A stretch of 64,000 nucleotides of DNA from Bisporella sp. PMI_857 (lineage: Eukaryota; Ascomycota; Leotiomycetes; Helotiales; Helotiaceae): assembly GCA_021307315.1 (NCBI GenBank), contig JAJSPD010000017.1, positions 434,001 to 498,000 on the forward strand, given 5' to 3'. Below are positions 23,587 to 35,869 of this stretch, piece after piece. Each line of letters begins with the position of its first letter. Within the stretch, counting starts at the first letter, position 1. Both the position numbers and the translations under genes were made by a program. The notes below the pieces were generated by a model that did not search any database, was not told the DNA's origin, and was given only the letters and a program-made list of their open reading frames with translations.

Positions 23587-25806
23587 ATGTCAGGCAATAA
23601 CACCACTGGATCGGAAAAGCATACCCCAATAGGGAACGTATTAATCTCAGAGACTCCTGACGCCCCTCACGGCGGAAATGTCATCGGCATTCATGCAGAG
23701 ACTGAGGATCGAATCCGCAATGCACTCGGCAATGACTATCACAGGGTCTTTGAAAATTTCAAAGACGCCACGGCTTACGAACATGAGTTGACAAAGTCCA
23801 AATGGAAGGCAGTGAAGTTGTATCGAAGGGCTATCCTTCATATATTCGTCTTATGTCTTTCACTCTTTAGTAAGTGATAGTTAGCTCGGTTGCTCGTTTG
23901 ATTGAACAATCAAATCAATTGTCCGTCTCAAGCTTCTAAACAATAACTGACCTGTCTCGTGTAGTGGAGGGTTATGAAATGTCAATACTTGGCGGTTTCT
24001 TTGCCTTTCCTATGTTCAGACGCTATTTTGGGAACACCGAGTAAGTAAGAACCCGGTTACTTTTAACCTTATCTAAGTTCGACGTCCAAATATTAAGTTA
24101 ATCGGTCAACAGTAATGGGGAAATATCCTCGAGCTGGCAAACTGGGCTCCACATGGGGCAATTATTCGGCCAAATGATTGGCTTGGCTTTAGCTGGGAAA
24201 TTCTCTAAGTGGTTTGGTATGCGAATCAGGAGTACTTTCTTTTAAAAAGCTAACGTTCTGCAGGCTATAGGAAGTCAATGGGCATCTTTATGTTCGCTAT
24301 AACTGGCACAATTTTCCTCCAGTTCTTGGCTCAGAATATAAGCATGCTCTTCGTAGGAGAATTTCTATGCGGAATGTCAGTGCTCTTTATTGTTTCATTA
24401 ATGTCCACCATTGGTTTTTAGATACTAACATCCGGAAACCTATAGACCATATGGCACTTTTCAGATTCTACCGGTGTCCTATGCTACTTCGTTCATGCCA
24501 CTCTCGATCCGCCCCTATGTGAACTCTTACGTCAATCTTTGTTGTGAGCAATACCCTCAAATCTCCTCTTGATTTAAACATCCTAACATTCCTGGCTAGG
24601 GATCATCGGGCAATTAATCTCTTGTGGAGTCCTTCGAGGCTTTGTCGACCGTATGGACAACTGGGGATGGCGCATTCCGTATGCAATCCAGTGGATCTAT
24701 CCAGTGATTATCATTGTCAACGTTTTCTTGATGCCCGAGTCTCCAGCTTGGCTCGTCCAGAATGGAGAGATCGAAAAAGCGAGGAGGGCTTTGATAAAAT
24801 TGACCCACCTTGTGGGTACTGACTTTGATATCAGTAAGCATATCGACTTATTGATATTCACGAATGAGCAGGAGAGAGCTTCAAACACTGGCAGAAACTA
24901 CATGGATTGCTTCCATGGCATCAATACCAGGCGTACCTTTATCACATGTCTTGTCTGGGCAGCTCAACAGTGGTGTGGTACGTACCGACTTAACCTCATA
25001 TTCATCAAAAAATAGGCTGACATCACTGTTTCTTAGGAGCCGCATTCGCTAAGAATCTCCCATATTTCCTGAAGCAGCAAAGATACACTAATGTAAGCGC
25101 CAGCCCCTCCTCGGCATAGGATATCACTAATTACTTTGTCAAGGGTGAGGACATTTTCACACCTGGACGGATATACACCTTTGGAATCATCCAGAACGTC
25201 ATGGGCATCGTTGGAGTTGCCTTCGCATGGACTATCATGGCATATACTCCTGTCGGCCGACGAACACAATACCTGTGCGGTGTGTTTGCCATGTCCTGTG
25301 TCCTTGCAGTGATCGGCGGCATCGGGTTTGCTACACCAAGCTACGCCACTGGTCTCGCCTCAGCGGCGCTCATGATATTCTTCGTCTTCCTCTTCGACAT
25401 GACGGTCGGCTCAATCTGCTACACGCTCATCACCGAGATCCCGGCGTCGCGGCTCAAGATCCATACCATGGCCATCGCGCGCATCAGCTTCCTGGTCTTC
25501 AGCGTCATCGCGCAGGTCCTCAATCCGCAGATCTTGAACCCCGGTGCCTGGAACCTGCAGGGTCGCGGGGCGCTCATCTGGGCCGGCATCTCTTTCTCCT
25601 ACCTAATCGTGGCGTACTTCCATATCCCGGAGGTCAAGGACCGAACCGAGTCTGAGATGGACAGCCTCTTTGACGATCGTACGCCGGCTCGCGAGTTTGG
25701 CAAGAAGAAGACTGTTATCAAAGATACGGCTTTGGACAACGGGGTATTCGTACAGGATGAGAACAAGTCAGAGACTTCGGTTCAGCAAAGGGAGCATAGG
25801 TCATAG
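23587..25806 (+). CDS. MFS sugar transporter (alpha-glucoside/maltose permease type)
   Basis: Proton-coupled sugar uptake at the plasma membrane. Eight exons: 23587-23869, 23965-24040, 24113-24216, 24264-24375, 24446-24543, 24600-24977, 25037-25092 and 25144-25806, giving 589 aa with frame agreement at every junction. The ATG at 23587 opens MSGNNTTGS; an upstream in-frame ATG-like start would add a hydrophobic stretch and is less likely. About 12 membrane segments are visible. Family signatures are MEGYEMSILGGFFAFP (TM1), GYRKSMG after TM2 and the PESPAWLVQNGEIEKARRAL sugar-transporter motif after TM6. PVGRRTQYLCG (the second GRR) and a TM10-like ITEIPASRLK also appear. It resembles the fungal alpha-glucoside:H+ symporter clade. 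The segment at QQRYTN-GEDIF is shorter than usual but in frame. Confidence 0.91.
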
Positions 25807-27503
25807 GCTATCAACTTTCGGCTTTCATCTCACTGCGCGTCGGCAATGATACCCAACTGCGTCCTAGCTATGATTTATTATGTTGATAGTAGAACGTGGC
25901 GCGATTGTGATTTGTGATTTTGGGTTTTTGGCTTTACGATTTCTTCTAGGCAGCGCGGCTCAAAAATTTGTCAAGGTGATAGATAGAGCGTTTACCGGCT
26001 ACGCAGAAAAGTAGAGGGAGTTTGGTTTTCTTCGTCATGCAATAATGGATAATGCACGTGTTAAAAATTGCTTCCCCCTGTTGTATGTTTCTCATCCGCG
26101 TGTCGCAATTCGATGACACGCGCTTAAAGGTTATACTATCAGATCAGATATCACTGTCTAGAATGCTTCCCGGTCAATGTATGCTGAGCCTTTACTTCTT
26201 TTCCATAAGCAAGTTTGTTAGGCTGCTTGGCATATCTCGTATGAAGTCTGCCCAGGCCACAACCTTTGGCGGCCTTACGTTAATGTATTGCAAGTTTACG
26301 GGGATCGGGAGAAGGATGAGATTCTTTATGCTGGACAGCGAAATCACATTTGACAAGTGGGCCCTTGAAAAAGAACTCGGGAGGAGCTGGCCTTCTGGGA
26401 GGAGATCATCGCGATCCAACTACACCATTTCTCTTCCTTAGGCTGCGTAGAGCATAGCACGTCAATCAGATCCTCACCACCATTGGCCGTGCGAAGAAAA
26501 GGCTGCTCGTTGTTGTTCAAGCTGCTGGATAAGCTCTGGGAAAGCAGACACGTGCGATTTCGTGGTTTCTGTCGTGTCGAGCGCGTCCTATTGGCGTTGT
26601 AGACGGTATAGAAATTGTCATCCTTGAGGCGCGACGACACGCCAACGAATACAAGGAACTGGCCATAAGTAAGCAGGTCGCTTTCGGAAGTCCGGAATGG
26701 GTATGAGCCGTGGTAGATGGCGATCTTGTAGAGAAGAGGACCGGATTTTGACTTCCGCGATCGCTTTGTTCTTCTCGGCCAGATGCTCGATGAGCGTCTT
26801 TTCTGCCCAGCCTGGTGGTAATCGGTGCTTTGGCTATATTTGAATGTTGGTCTTCGCATACAGGCTGTTGTGCCCGTCTGTGGCTGCTCTTTTTTCAAAC
26901 ACTCGGGAGCAATTTGCCTCTCGGATTTGTGCAAGAGTCTGAGAATGCATATGGTGTATTAACAAGTCTCTTGCACACCCTGTCTTAGTGATTGATTAGT
27001 TGATCTCGAGACTCCTGGGAATCAGATAGTGGTGCCTGTAGTTTTGAAAACCTCGATAGCTGGCTCGGGACTTGTCAACCTCGATGACTTCAACTTCATC
27101 GTGCCGTTGTTTGCCAAGTCTGGAAGAATCGTGGAGCAAGCGCAAGCTAGATGGTACAGCAGGTATCTCCTTGAAAAAACCACTACCTAGAAGGAATTAA
27201 AAAATGTGGCTGTGAAAAGGGTTCAAGGCTCAAGTTGGAATAACGTGGCCCAGCAATCCATAATGTTGGAATCTATACAAGATATATCCTCAAGCAAAAA
27301 TTTCCAATAGCCACGACGTAATTTTGGGCTATATTTATCTTCAGGAATGGCTGCTGGTAAATATAGCACTAACCATGCTATAATATCAAATAAAGCATGC
27401 GACGAAGAGATTAAATACATAAGTGGTCAAAATTCATCCATGTTACGATCATTCATGTCAATGACAACATTTCTCATAGATTTGCCCTGATCCCGCCATC
27501 TAG
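25807..27503. other. Gene-poor spacer with an unrecognised decayed-looking fragment
   Basis: It lies between the permease 3' end and the DsbA-like gene 3' end. Apart from the minus-strand frame listed separately (26344-26859), a 65-codon minus-strand ATG frame (27420-27223) is open but has no known motif. Confidence 0.45.
26344..26859 (-). pseudogene. Unrecognised open frame, probably a gene relic
   Basis: A 171-codon frame from ATG 26859. Protein-like composition appears to move between frames. A coherent stretch (KIAIYHGSYPFRTSESDLLTYG, then QFLVFVGVSSRLKDDNFYTVYN) sits in this frame. The helix-like WAEKTLIEHLAEKNKAIAEV just upstream and ELIQQLEQQRAAF downstream sit in another. That pattern suggests an old gene broken by frameshifts. 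I do not recognise the family and assign no function. Confidence 0.3.
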
Positions 27504-28306
27504 TCAAACAATGTTCTTCTCCAACCAGTCCTCCCATTCCTTGCCAGAAAATCCCGAACTGATACTGCCCTCCTCGATGCCATTGAAGACCACAGTTGGT
27601 GTCACGTGAATGCCCCTCTTGCGGTTGTATTTGACTAGGACTTTGAGGTTATTGGTGACGCCATTGCCACTGTTGAGGCTTCCATCGGCGGATGGCTTGT
27701 TATCGATGTGGAGAAGATCATATACCTTTTTCTCGTCGATGCCGACGCTTCCTGCGATCTTGGAGAGGCGTTTGTAGGTATCGTTGCGGGTCTCTCCGAC
27801 AACGTTTACGTCGTAGAAGGACTTTGCGTCATCGAAAAGAACCTATTGTCATTAATACTATGATTATGGGCCAGGTGATAAGGTTATACTTTGCTGAACT
27901 CCCAGAACTTATCTGGTTGTTGTTGGAGGACGGCCACGCCGGCTTCATGGACCAGAGTAGAGGAAGGATGCCATGGCTGAATTTGCTGGCGGAAGATGAC
28001 GTCCACCTTCCCGGAATACTTCGACTTGATCAAAGGGAGGACGGAGGTGTATACTGTGTTGAACATCTTTGCTGAGAATGGACAGACATAGTCGAGGTAG
28101 AGCTCTAGAGTGTGGACTGGGGCTTGTGCGGCTGCTGAGAATCGGGCGCCGTTGAACCTGCCAAAATCAGTTTTCGTTCCGAGCACATCGAAATGACGGT
28201 ATTATTTCGGCAGCCGGAGTATGCGTATATATGCATGACAACTCGTGGAACATTCAGAGGCAAGGGATATTCGCCGAGGATTGACTTACTTTGGTGCAAG
28301 TGCCAT
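27504..28306 (-). CDS. DsbA-like thioredoxin-fold protein
   Basis: Three exons, 28306-28290, 28157-27890 and 27842-27504, give 207 aa. The first exon is only 17 nt (MALAPK), spliced to FNGARFSAAAQ. A thioredoxin-like strand, LELYLDYVCPFSAKMFNTV, carries the active-site position as CPFS, a CxxS instead of the CxxC of DsbA oxidases. VDVIFRQQIQPWHPSSTLVHEAGVAV is the helical insertion typical of the DsbA/FrnE/GST-kappa group. HVTPTVVFNG carries the cis-Pro loop. The protein has no signal peptide, so it is probably cytosolic. With one active-site Cys it may act as a monothiol reductase, an isomerase or a glutathione-linked enzyme rather than a disulfide-forming oxidase; that is inference. Confidence 0.85.
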
Positions 28307-29221
28307 AATGAGGATGGTGGTAGACGAGTGACTTTGGAGGATAGAAAGCAATATCAACAGTATATCCTACGGCTTGCTGCTATATACTTTTTTGTTATAC
28401 GTGAGTAGGACCCGAAGTCTAGAGGGCCAAATAGTCAGCGATTGCGTGATACAAATCTAGAGCGAGTTGATTATAAAGACTTGATTAGAACCTGGTTATC
28501 CTTTTCTTTTTTTAGAAATGACGAAAGGCAGAAATAGCTCGAGATACCTTTGTCTAAGAGGCCATAGCATGGACGCAAAACGGAGGACTTACTTCTTTAA
28601 ATGGTCTGAATAGATTGATATTCGCAATCCAATTGATGTCACTAGGTGGTGCAAACGCCGCTTTACCAAGGCCTGAATCTGCTGAGGCGGCGGTGTTCCA
28701 ACAGCCAATCACCCGATGAGTTGTTCCCAGGAGCTTCAATTTTTGAGATACTTCCAGTTACAAATAACACGCTGGAATGGTCCAGACGAAGTTTCTTGAA
28801 GCCTCGTGCTCTAGCTCAGTGGGCTAATGGCCAAATTGGGCTCAAAATGACCTAGCATACGCTCTCATTTCTATGTCCTTAGTTCTCTCGGATAATAGAG
28901 GATAAGCTTCTGGAAGCAATGGGAATTTTATGTCAAGCATTAGATTGCTCCCTGACCTCCTCTGGTAGGACCAATAATGTTTGAAGTTTCAATTATCTCC
29001 CAAAAAAAGTCTTATGGACGATCAAGATTAGACAATTCATAACCATATGTACAGGCTTTGATATATACACGGAGATCGATTAGGCTGCTAAGTCCAGGGT
29101 ATTTACGCTTCATTATGCTTCATAGCTGCGCCGAATCCAACGTTGATTCGAGGCCATTGCTATACAAATATATATATATCCAGAACACCGTGCCTGAAGA
29201 AATAAAAGTGGTACAAAGTAT
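28307..29221. other. Intergenic, no gene seen
   Basis: This lies between two minus-strand genes. It holds the promoter side of the DsbA-like gene and the 3' flank of the PX-domain gene. No recognisable frame. Confidence 0.5.
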
Positions 29222-29940
29222 TTACTCGAAGAGGAACTCCTTGAGAACAGGAGACGAAGAAAACTCGGGGTTTAGTAGAATACAACTGCGAAGGTTAGAA
29301 ATAGCTGGTACAGCGAGGTCCTTGCAAAGACTTACTTGAGAAAGTATTGTAGCCCTTGCCGTCGATTCTCTAGAAATTTCGGCCGGAACTTGGATATCAG
29401 GCTCTTTGGTGGGAGCTGTGGCATTGCAGATTCGAAGCTGGGGAAGGTCTGTAGGAGTCTTCCTCTTAGGTCGACGAATTCAGAGTAACGCTTGCGAACG
29501 CGGAACGATGAGCCCTAAGAGGCGTTAGTCATGCTTTCCTTTATTCTGTCTCTATCAACACGCACCCTTAAGGTTTCCACGGTGATGTTCCAAACAACAA
29601 ATGCCCCAATACCTGTTCTGTGCTCATTCACCATGACATGATCCTCAATATAGACGCTCTTTGCCCAGCAAAACTTGCTCTTGTTGTCGTGCGGCGAATC
29701 CGTGTTGTCTAGCAGCGTTATGGCGCCAGCTGCGATTGACTCGACAGATATATTAGAGACAGATCTTTGATGTGTCGATATCCAATATGGCGGCGATGTC
29801 ACCGGAGACGTTATGGAGGAATTTGGGGATTGGCTGATCGGTGGTGACGTAGTATTCGTATCGAGCACGAGTGCCCCTCCGCTGCTCGTGTCGTCGCTCG
29901 CCCTTCCATTGTTGTTCTGTTCATTTGGGATAGCCTCCAT
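29222..29940 (-). CDS. YPT35: PX-domain endosomal protein (Ypt35-like)
   Basis: Three exons, 29940-29566, 29514-29336 and 29285-29222, give 205 aa. Residues 1-70 are a disordered Ser/Thr/Pro stretch. A PX domain fills the rest: SVYIEDHVMVNE, GAFVVWNITVETL, then after the first intron GSSFRVRKRYSEFVDLRGRL. The RRYSEF-type basic motif binds PI3P, and LPPKSLISKFRPKFLENRRQGLQYFL supplies the PPK loop and following helix. The last exon ends NCILLNPEFSSSPVLKEFLFE. A short N-terminal tail plus a lone PX domain is the yeast Ypt35 layout. Ypt35 is an endosome/vacuole adaptor that recruits Vps13. The family assignment is firm for PX and probable for Ypt35. Confidence 0.85.
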
Positions 29941-31431
29941 CCATTTGCTGCAAGGCGGTACTGCCCGCAGATGTCCTGTGCGGTGGTTCTCCGGGAGGCA
30001 GCGGTGTTTTGTGCAAGCAAAATATGCCTTTTGGCGGGTTTGCCGGACTCTCTCTCGTGGGAAGTCCCGTACTTGATTGCCAAGCTCACGGATGTAAGAA
30101 TGTGATATCCAATAGGGTTCGCTATATGCGGATGATTAGTGGTTGTTATGATGGATTATTCGAGTTATTCTCGCATTGTTTCTATTATGTTTTACTGTGT
30201 GAAGTGAAGTGACCCATCATTCTAGCTGAGCCTCAATTGGGAATGGAGTGGAGTGGGGTGGTAGCAAAAATTGCTTGCTTATTGGCTGTGTACTCGACTG
30301 TAAGTAACTACTACTGTAAGTATGATTCGAGTCTTTGTCTTGTCTTGTCTTACTATAATTTCATGCAGGGATGCAGCTAAGGGTCTAAGCTATTCTACTC
30401 TTTTACTCCTTTTGTACATGTACATGTACATATATGTACCTGTACCTCCCAGCCTCGCTAGCCTCCTCCAAAACGATATCCGAAGCCAATCCAGGCCCTT
30501 TGGGTTTCTTTATCTTTCTTTTCCCTTTGGTTAACGGGCCTTAAAAAATTTGTCTGATGGAAGTTACGCTACGTGGTGGCAAAAGAGGGGTAGACTCTTG
30601 GATGCGAGACCCGTATTACCCTCTCTTATGCGTGTTTCTGCATCAATACGAAGCAGTCCGGTCATGGTGGTGGGTGGTGGAGTGTTCTAAAGAGAGGGTG
30701 AGTTGAGGCCAAAGTGGTGAAAAGGACTTGTTTTCGGACCTCCTCACCCCCCAAAAACCTTTTGACAGGGAGTGAGAGGGGGAGAAACATGGAATCTACC
30801 TCCTACTACCGATAGAAAAAAGTGGCGCCGTGCCAGGGGGCCACTCTCATTTAAAGCTCCATGATTGGTTTATCTTGCTTCCACTTGTCTCTTTTTGGCC
30901 TAGCGCCAACGCCTTGGCTCCGGCTTATGGGGCATCTTCTCCTGCTGCCAAGCCATTTATTGATTTTGGACATGGCTGGTGCGCGCGGAAAGGTTAAGCT
31001 ACAGTTCCATTTTCATTAAAAGAGTCTCTTAGCCCGCTCTGCTGCTGCTTGTCTTCTTCTTCTTCATAATCATCATCATCACCATCGTCTGTCGTTCTCC
31101 TGCACCTGAGCATTTGCTTTTCTTCTTAATAATTAATAATATATCAACTTCTAATATTTCACACCCCATTAACTGAGCCCTCATTCGCTCCGTCTCAGCT
31201 TCCCAGGGGACATCTCATCCCAAAAGGTAATTACATTCCACACCCAATTCCTCCTTCATAAACTCGAGGAAGGGCCGTCAACAATCAACACCCATCCTCT
31301 GTTAAACAAAAGTACTAATTAGAAAGCATTAGACTTAGAGCAAGTGTTAATAACCTACCTGAATCTACCATCGACCTCGGAACAGCCCTTCAGCTACTCT
31401 CTCCTCCATTGCTCTACCAAGATTCTCAGTC
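29941..31431. other. Long promoter/leader region of the Cys-rich GPI gene
   Basis: About 1.5 kb with strong CT-rich and purine-rich tracts but no convincing gene. TATA-like and CT-rich leader features at about 31010-31430 (TTCTTCTTCTTC, CATCATCATC) fit a highly expressed gene's long 5' UTR. A self-complementary TGTACA run lies at 30413-30446. Confidence 0.5.
30413..30446. repeat. Self-complementary TGTACA repeat
   Basis: Overlapping TGTACA/ACATGT units followed by ATATATGTACCTGTACC form a short palindromic run that could fold into a hairpin or bind a dimeric factor. No known operator is recognised. Confidence 0.5.
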
Positions 31432-32199
31432 ATGATTTCGCTCAGATCATCTTTGGCCGTTGTGGCAGTGGCCATCTTTTCTTTCAACGCACAAGCAGCA
31501 ACACAATACTCCATTGATCCGAACAGCGTCGATCTTGCTACGAGAGAGAGCTGGTGTGTATCACAAAAGGTATGTTTTTGAAATGGACCGAGGGTTCGAT
31601 ACATGAGTACAGCCTTAAAGCTCTTGGCTAATACCCTATTCAGGCATCTTGCCCTTTGCTTTGCCTGCAGAACACCGGGGCACAGGATGCTAGCACCGCC
31701 GAGAATGACTGCGATCCCGTGAGTATCCCGACCTATCACTGTCCATACCGTTGACTGACCGTGGCTGTAGGACACCCTTAGCTACTCGTGTATCTGCGGA
31801 AACGGGATCACTCCAGACGCCGGCAACTACTCTCAAACCATACCTTTCTTTTTGTGCCAGGAATACGGGAATCAGTGTGTAAACGGATGTGGAACTGGAA
31901 ACACGCCCTGCCAAACTGCCTGCAGAGTCGACAATCCTTGCGGAGCTCAGAATCCAACCAGAGTAAACACCACATCGAGCTCAACAATGCCAGCGACAGC
32001 AACCAGTACCAGCACAAGCACCAACGGACCTGTTGTATACAGTGGTCTCGGCGGGGATGGTTCCTCATCGTCCTCGTCATCCTCGTCATCGACAAGCAGT
32101 GACAAAAATGCTGCTTTGGCTACCTTGGACCTCGGAAGGAGCTATGGTCTAGCTGTAGTATTCGCAGGTCTATTCGCAGGCTTTGCTATCCTACTGTAA
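31432..32199 (+). CDS. Secreted Cys-rich GPI-anchored protein (DUF7707-like)
   Basis: Three exons, 31432-31569, 31644-31718 and 31771-32199, give 213 aa; all introns are phase 0. A signal peptide covers about residues 1-22 (through AQAA). The conserved core runs YSIDPNSVDLATRESWCVSQK, ASCPLLCLQN and ENDCDPDTLSYSCICGNG. It ends with YSQTIPFFLCQEYGNQCVNGC, CQTACRVDNPCGAQNPTR. About 13 Cys residues probably form disulfides. A Ser/Thr-rich stalk with a poly-Ser run (TCNTCGTCA-coded) precedes a hydrophobic C-terminus (GLAVVFAGLFAGFAILL), the GPI-signal pattern. This is the widespread ascomycete family I know as DUF7707, of unknown function; the name is from memory. The location is probably the plasma membrane or cell wall. 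Confidence 0.82.
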
Positions 32200-33185
32200 A
32201 CTGGAAATCGGCCAGATTCTGCAATATAGAACCAGTGCCTGCATCAATCGAGGCTGATGCGATTTAAGAAGTATAGTGATGACTTCTCTACACATTCCGT
32301 GTACATGCGTTATAGCGAGCTCTTGGATTAGCGACGGGTTTTGTCTTTCCGGTGTTCTATTGGGGTTGCATATTGTTGGTAGGAGCGTACATGCAGAGTG
32401 GAAGTTGCATCTTAATTTCCACGAACAGGTGGAGCATGGGGAATTTTGAATTGGTATCCAACAAACTAGTAATGACAATTGATGCCATACGTAATCCTCC
32501 CACGGTGGTCGCATCAACTTGATTCACGTATTCTGGTTGAGCAGAAGGTGAATATCCTTATTGCTGGTCAGTGACGGATAATTGTGGCCTTCTCGCCTCC
32601 GGAGTTGGCGAAGCTAGCCCCATTGAAATGTTTGATGGGATGGGTGGCTTAACATAGTGTCCAATTTTTCATTGATGAGCTGTGGAGTAAATTCCAAGGT
32701 AGGTGACAATGACTTCAATCGTCAGCTTTGTTAATATCGGATTCTGATTCATGGATATACTGAGATGGAGAGAGTGTCCCTATATACCTCCAGATCAATT
32801 TATCCCATCCATCATCATCATCATCATTAGCATCAAGCATCAGCATGTGCTTTCCGCCAAGACCCTGGGGGACCCGATCCCATTTTGAATGAGACCCTAA
32901 CAATCCATCAATAACCCTGACCCAGACCCTGACTGACCCCATGTCCACGCGGTTGATTATATATATATAACCGCCCGCCGCACCTTCCCTTTTCTTGAGC
33001 CAAAAAAGGAGTATGTCACGATAATTTTATTAATCTGCAGCCTTTTTCTGAATTTTCTCCTCAACCCGCGGTCGGAGCCATTCCGACACCCACTCTCCAT
33101 CATTCGGCCGTTAAATATTTTAGCGGTGCAGAAGGATCCTCTTCTTCCCGCTCCTGTCTCGACACCTTTAACCCCAACATATCCC
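32200..33185. other. Intergenic, no gene seen
   Basis: This is the 3' flank of the GPI gene and the promoter of the phosphotransferase gene. A short ATC/CAT trinucleotide run lies at 32811-32827. A TATATATATA block near 32958 lies about 230 bp before the next ATG. Confidence 0.5.
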
Positions 33186-34640
33186 ATGGCGCCCAGCAAG
33201 AGTAAGTTTGCTTTTGCATCTGTGAATGCGCCTATGAAGAGCCTGTGCATTTACTAATGGGTTGCTAGAGGAGGCTGCACACGAGTGCGTGTCCGACGAG
33301 GCTCTCGCTCACCTGAAGACGTATAAATACTCTAGTGTCGACAAATCATTAATTTCGAATTATATCCTTAAGCATTACGTATGATGCTTCCCTATACCTT
33401 CCCTTGATTCTAGCTGAGCAAAGTACAGTGGAATGCCTTCGTCGAGCTTCTGCCATTATGGCTTGCACCGAACATGGTCACATTGCTAGGATTCTTCTTC
33501 ATTCTGTCCAATGTGATCACCCTCGAGATATGGATGCCGGATTTGGTTGGACCTGTAAGATCTATGCTTGTAGTTTACAAGGTCAAATACTGATCAGTCA
33601 TGTTCTACCAGGGTCCCTCGTGGGTCTATTATAGCTTCGCCTTTGGCTTGTGGATGTATTCGACTATGGACAATGTGGACGGAAAGCAAGCAAGAAGGAC
33701 TGGCACATCGAGTGGCTTGGGAGAGCTGTTTGACCATGGCATCGATTCTCTCAACTGCACACTTGCTAGCTTATTGGAGACTGCGGCTATGGGCTTGGGA
33801 ACGTCAAAGTCTGGCATCTTCACATCATTGATCCCATGCCTGCCAATGTTCTTTTCGACCTGGGAGACATACCACACGCACACATTATATCTAGGAGTAT
33901 TTAATGGGCCCACGGAAGGTTTAATCCTTGCCTGCACAATCATGGTTCTGTCTGGTTACTACGGACCTGATATCTGGACGCACCGTATTACAGACCTCGT
34001 GGGACACCACTATTTTCTAGGCTACCACGAGTTTTTTGGCGAGTACTCAGTCAGAGATCTTTGGGTGCCAATCCTATTGACGGCTTTCTTTGGTGCACAT
34101 TTACCATTCTGTGTCATCAATGTCATCAAAGCAAGAAGGAGGGACAAGCTTCCCGTGCTACCGGTATTCCTAGAATGGACGCCAATGATTGTATTTTCGC
34201 TCTCTATCGGCGCATGGCTTTTTTCGCCATACTCTACCTTGATGGCCAACAATCGACTTGTCCTATTCTGCGTTACGATGTCATTCGTCTTTGGCAGAAT
34301 GACCACCAAGATCATTCTAGCTCATCTTACTAGACAGCCATTTCCATACTGGACGGTGATGATCACTCCACTTGTCGGAGGAGCTATCTTGGGCAATCTT
34401 CCTCGTGTTGGCCTCCCGGCAATCAGTGCTTTCTGGGAGCTTTGGTATCTGCGTGGCTATCTTGTCTTTGCATTGATAATTTATTTCAGATGGGCATTCC
34501 TTGTTATCAACAGCATCTGCTCATACCTAGGCATCAACTGCCTAACTATTCCAACACAAAAGCTACGGGCCAATCAAGACAAGGCTGCCCGAGCCAATAG
34601 CAACATCAACGGACATGGCAGTGAAAAGAGGGCAAATTGA
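33186..34640 (+). CDS. EPT1: Choline/ethanolamine phosphotransferase
   Basis: Last step of the Kennedy pathway, moving phosphocholine or phosphoethanolamine from the CDP-alcohol to diacylglycerol in the ER membrane. Four exons, 33186-33201, 33269-33378, 33429-33554 and 33612-34640, give 426 aa. The first exon is 16 nt. The catalytic CDP-alcohol signature is complete: D107-G108-x2-A111-R112-x8-G121-x3-D125-x3-D129, read as DGKQARRTGTSSGLGELFDHGID. The N-terminus has LAHLKTYKYSSVDKSLISNYIL and the APNMVTLLG motif typical of CPT1/EPT1. Eight or so membrane helices follow. The sequence does not decide between choline and ethanolamine preference, so the symbol stands for the CPT1/EPT1 family. Confidence 0.93.
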
Positions 34641-35869
34641 GAGCAAGGGCTTCCGGGCTTCCGGGCTATAGAGAATTCACAACTTTGACAGTAGACGAGT
34701 TCGACCTTGCGCCTGCCTTGTCGTCTTGAATTATTACGGATTCTGTGGTTTATACTTTAATGTGTGATGTGATATCTGGACAAACGTGCATATGGGCAAT
34801 TAACTAGATACCGCCCGTTTCAGCATGGGAAGATGGTTCAAAGGAAGAAAAGCATTTTTGCATGGGATGGGCGTTGTTTGTTGGTTAGTCGGCGGCATTC
34901 TCTTTTGCTGGTGTTGACAAGAGGCGCCGTTTTTTGCATACAGGTGATGGAAGACCGCCGGATGCTTCATAGCATATTCACAGAACGTACCTAGCGATTT
35001 TAATATAGTATGATTACTGCAAGGCTCTCGCTACCGCCCTGGTGAATTTAGGGAGGTCCCCATTTCAGTCCCAACGTACAAGCCGCCTCATTATAAATTA
35101 CAACCGCCAGAGGATCTTCATAATTCCAAGTAACTTTGCGGGTTATACGTGGCCAAACAAGCTTTTTCGGTGAGATGCTTGACCTTCGATCCCTCGCTTT
35201 TCATTTGTGCACAGCCCACGGGAGTCGGCAACAAGCGTCATGTCTGTTTCAGAGTACGAAAAACACCTACAGCATGAGTTTTCCGGAGAGACGGGAAAGA
35301 CGGCAAAACGGAGCAACTACGATTCAATAAAAGAGATTACATCCTTCTTAGCAGGACAATGGTAGCCTTAGTAGAAAAAACAATCGGGTTTCCTCCCATG
35401 ACCTGTTTACATATCAATCGTGTTTTTCAGAAGACGAAATCAGCTGAGTCCGAGTCACCCGCATGCGGAAGGGTAAGGATCTCATCTCACCACAGCACTG
35501 TCTCATGCTGTACAAGTACGACCGAACCATTTGACGTGTTATACGTTAAGCAGACCAACCAAGGCTCTCTTTCGAATCATTCCCAATTATCATCAACATC
35601 CTAGAAATCATTTACTAAGAATCCGACTTACGCGTCTTTCCTAAAAGTACGAGTAATACCAACTTCGCCCGACCACCTGCGCCACAGGCCATCTCACTAA
35701 ATTCTTAAAACCCTGGGTTTTGTGTTCCTTTTCCTTTTCACAGCCAGTTCCCCCCCCCCTCCCCCCTCTCCCTTTCTACCCATCAGAACCCCGCCAACTT
35801 TCTACCCCTCTAAACCTTGGCGGAGTTTACCCGTTCCCATATTGCTTCAGCTGCCCATGCTATGCCACC
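34641..35869. other. Intergenic, no gene seen
   Basis: About 1.2 kb between two plus-strand genes. It ends in a CT-rich leader with a C-run (about 35750-35770), a usual feature just upstream of fungal start sites. No coding frame recognised. Confidence 0.5.
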
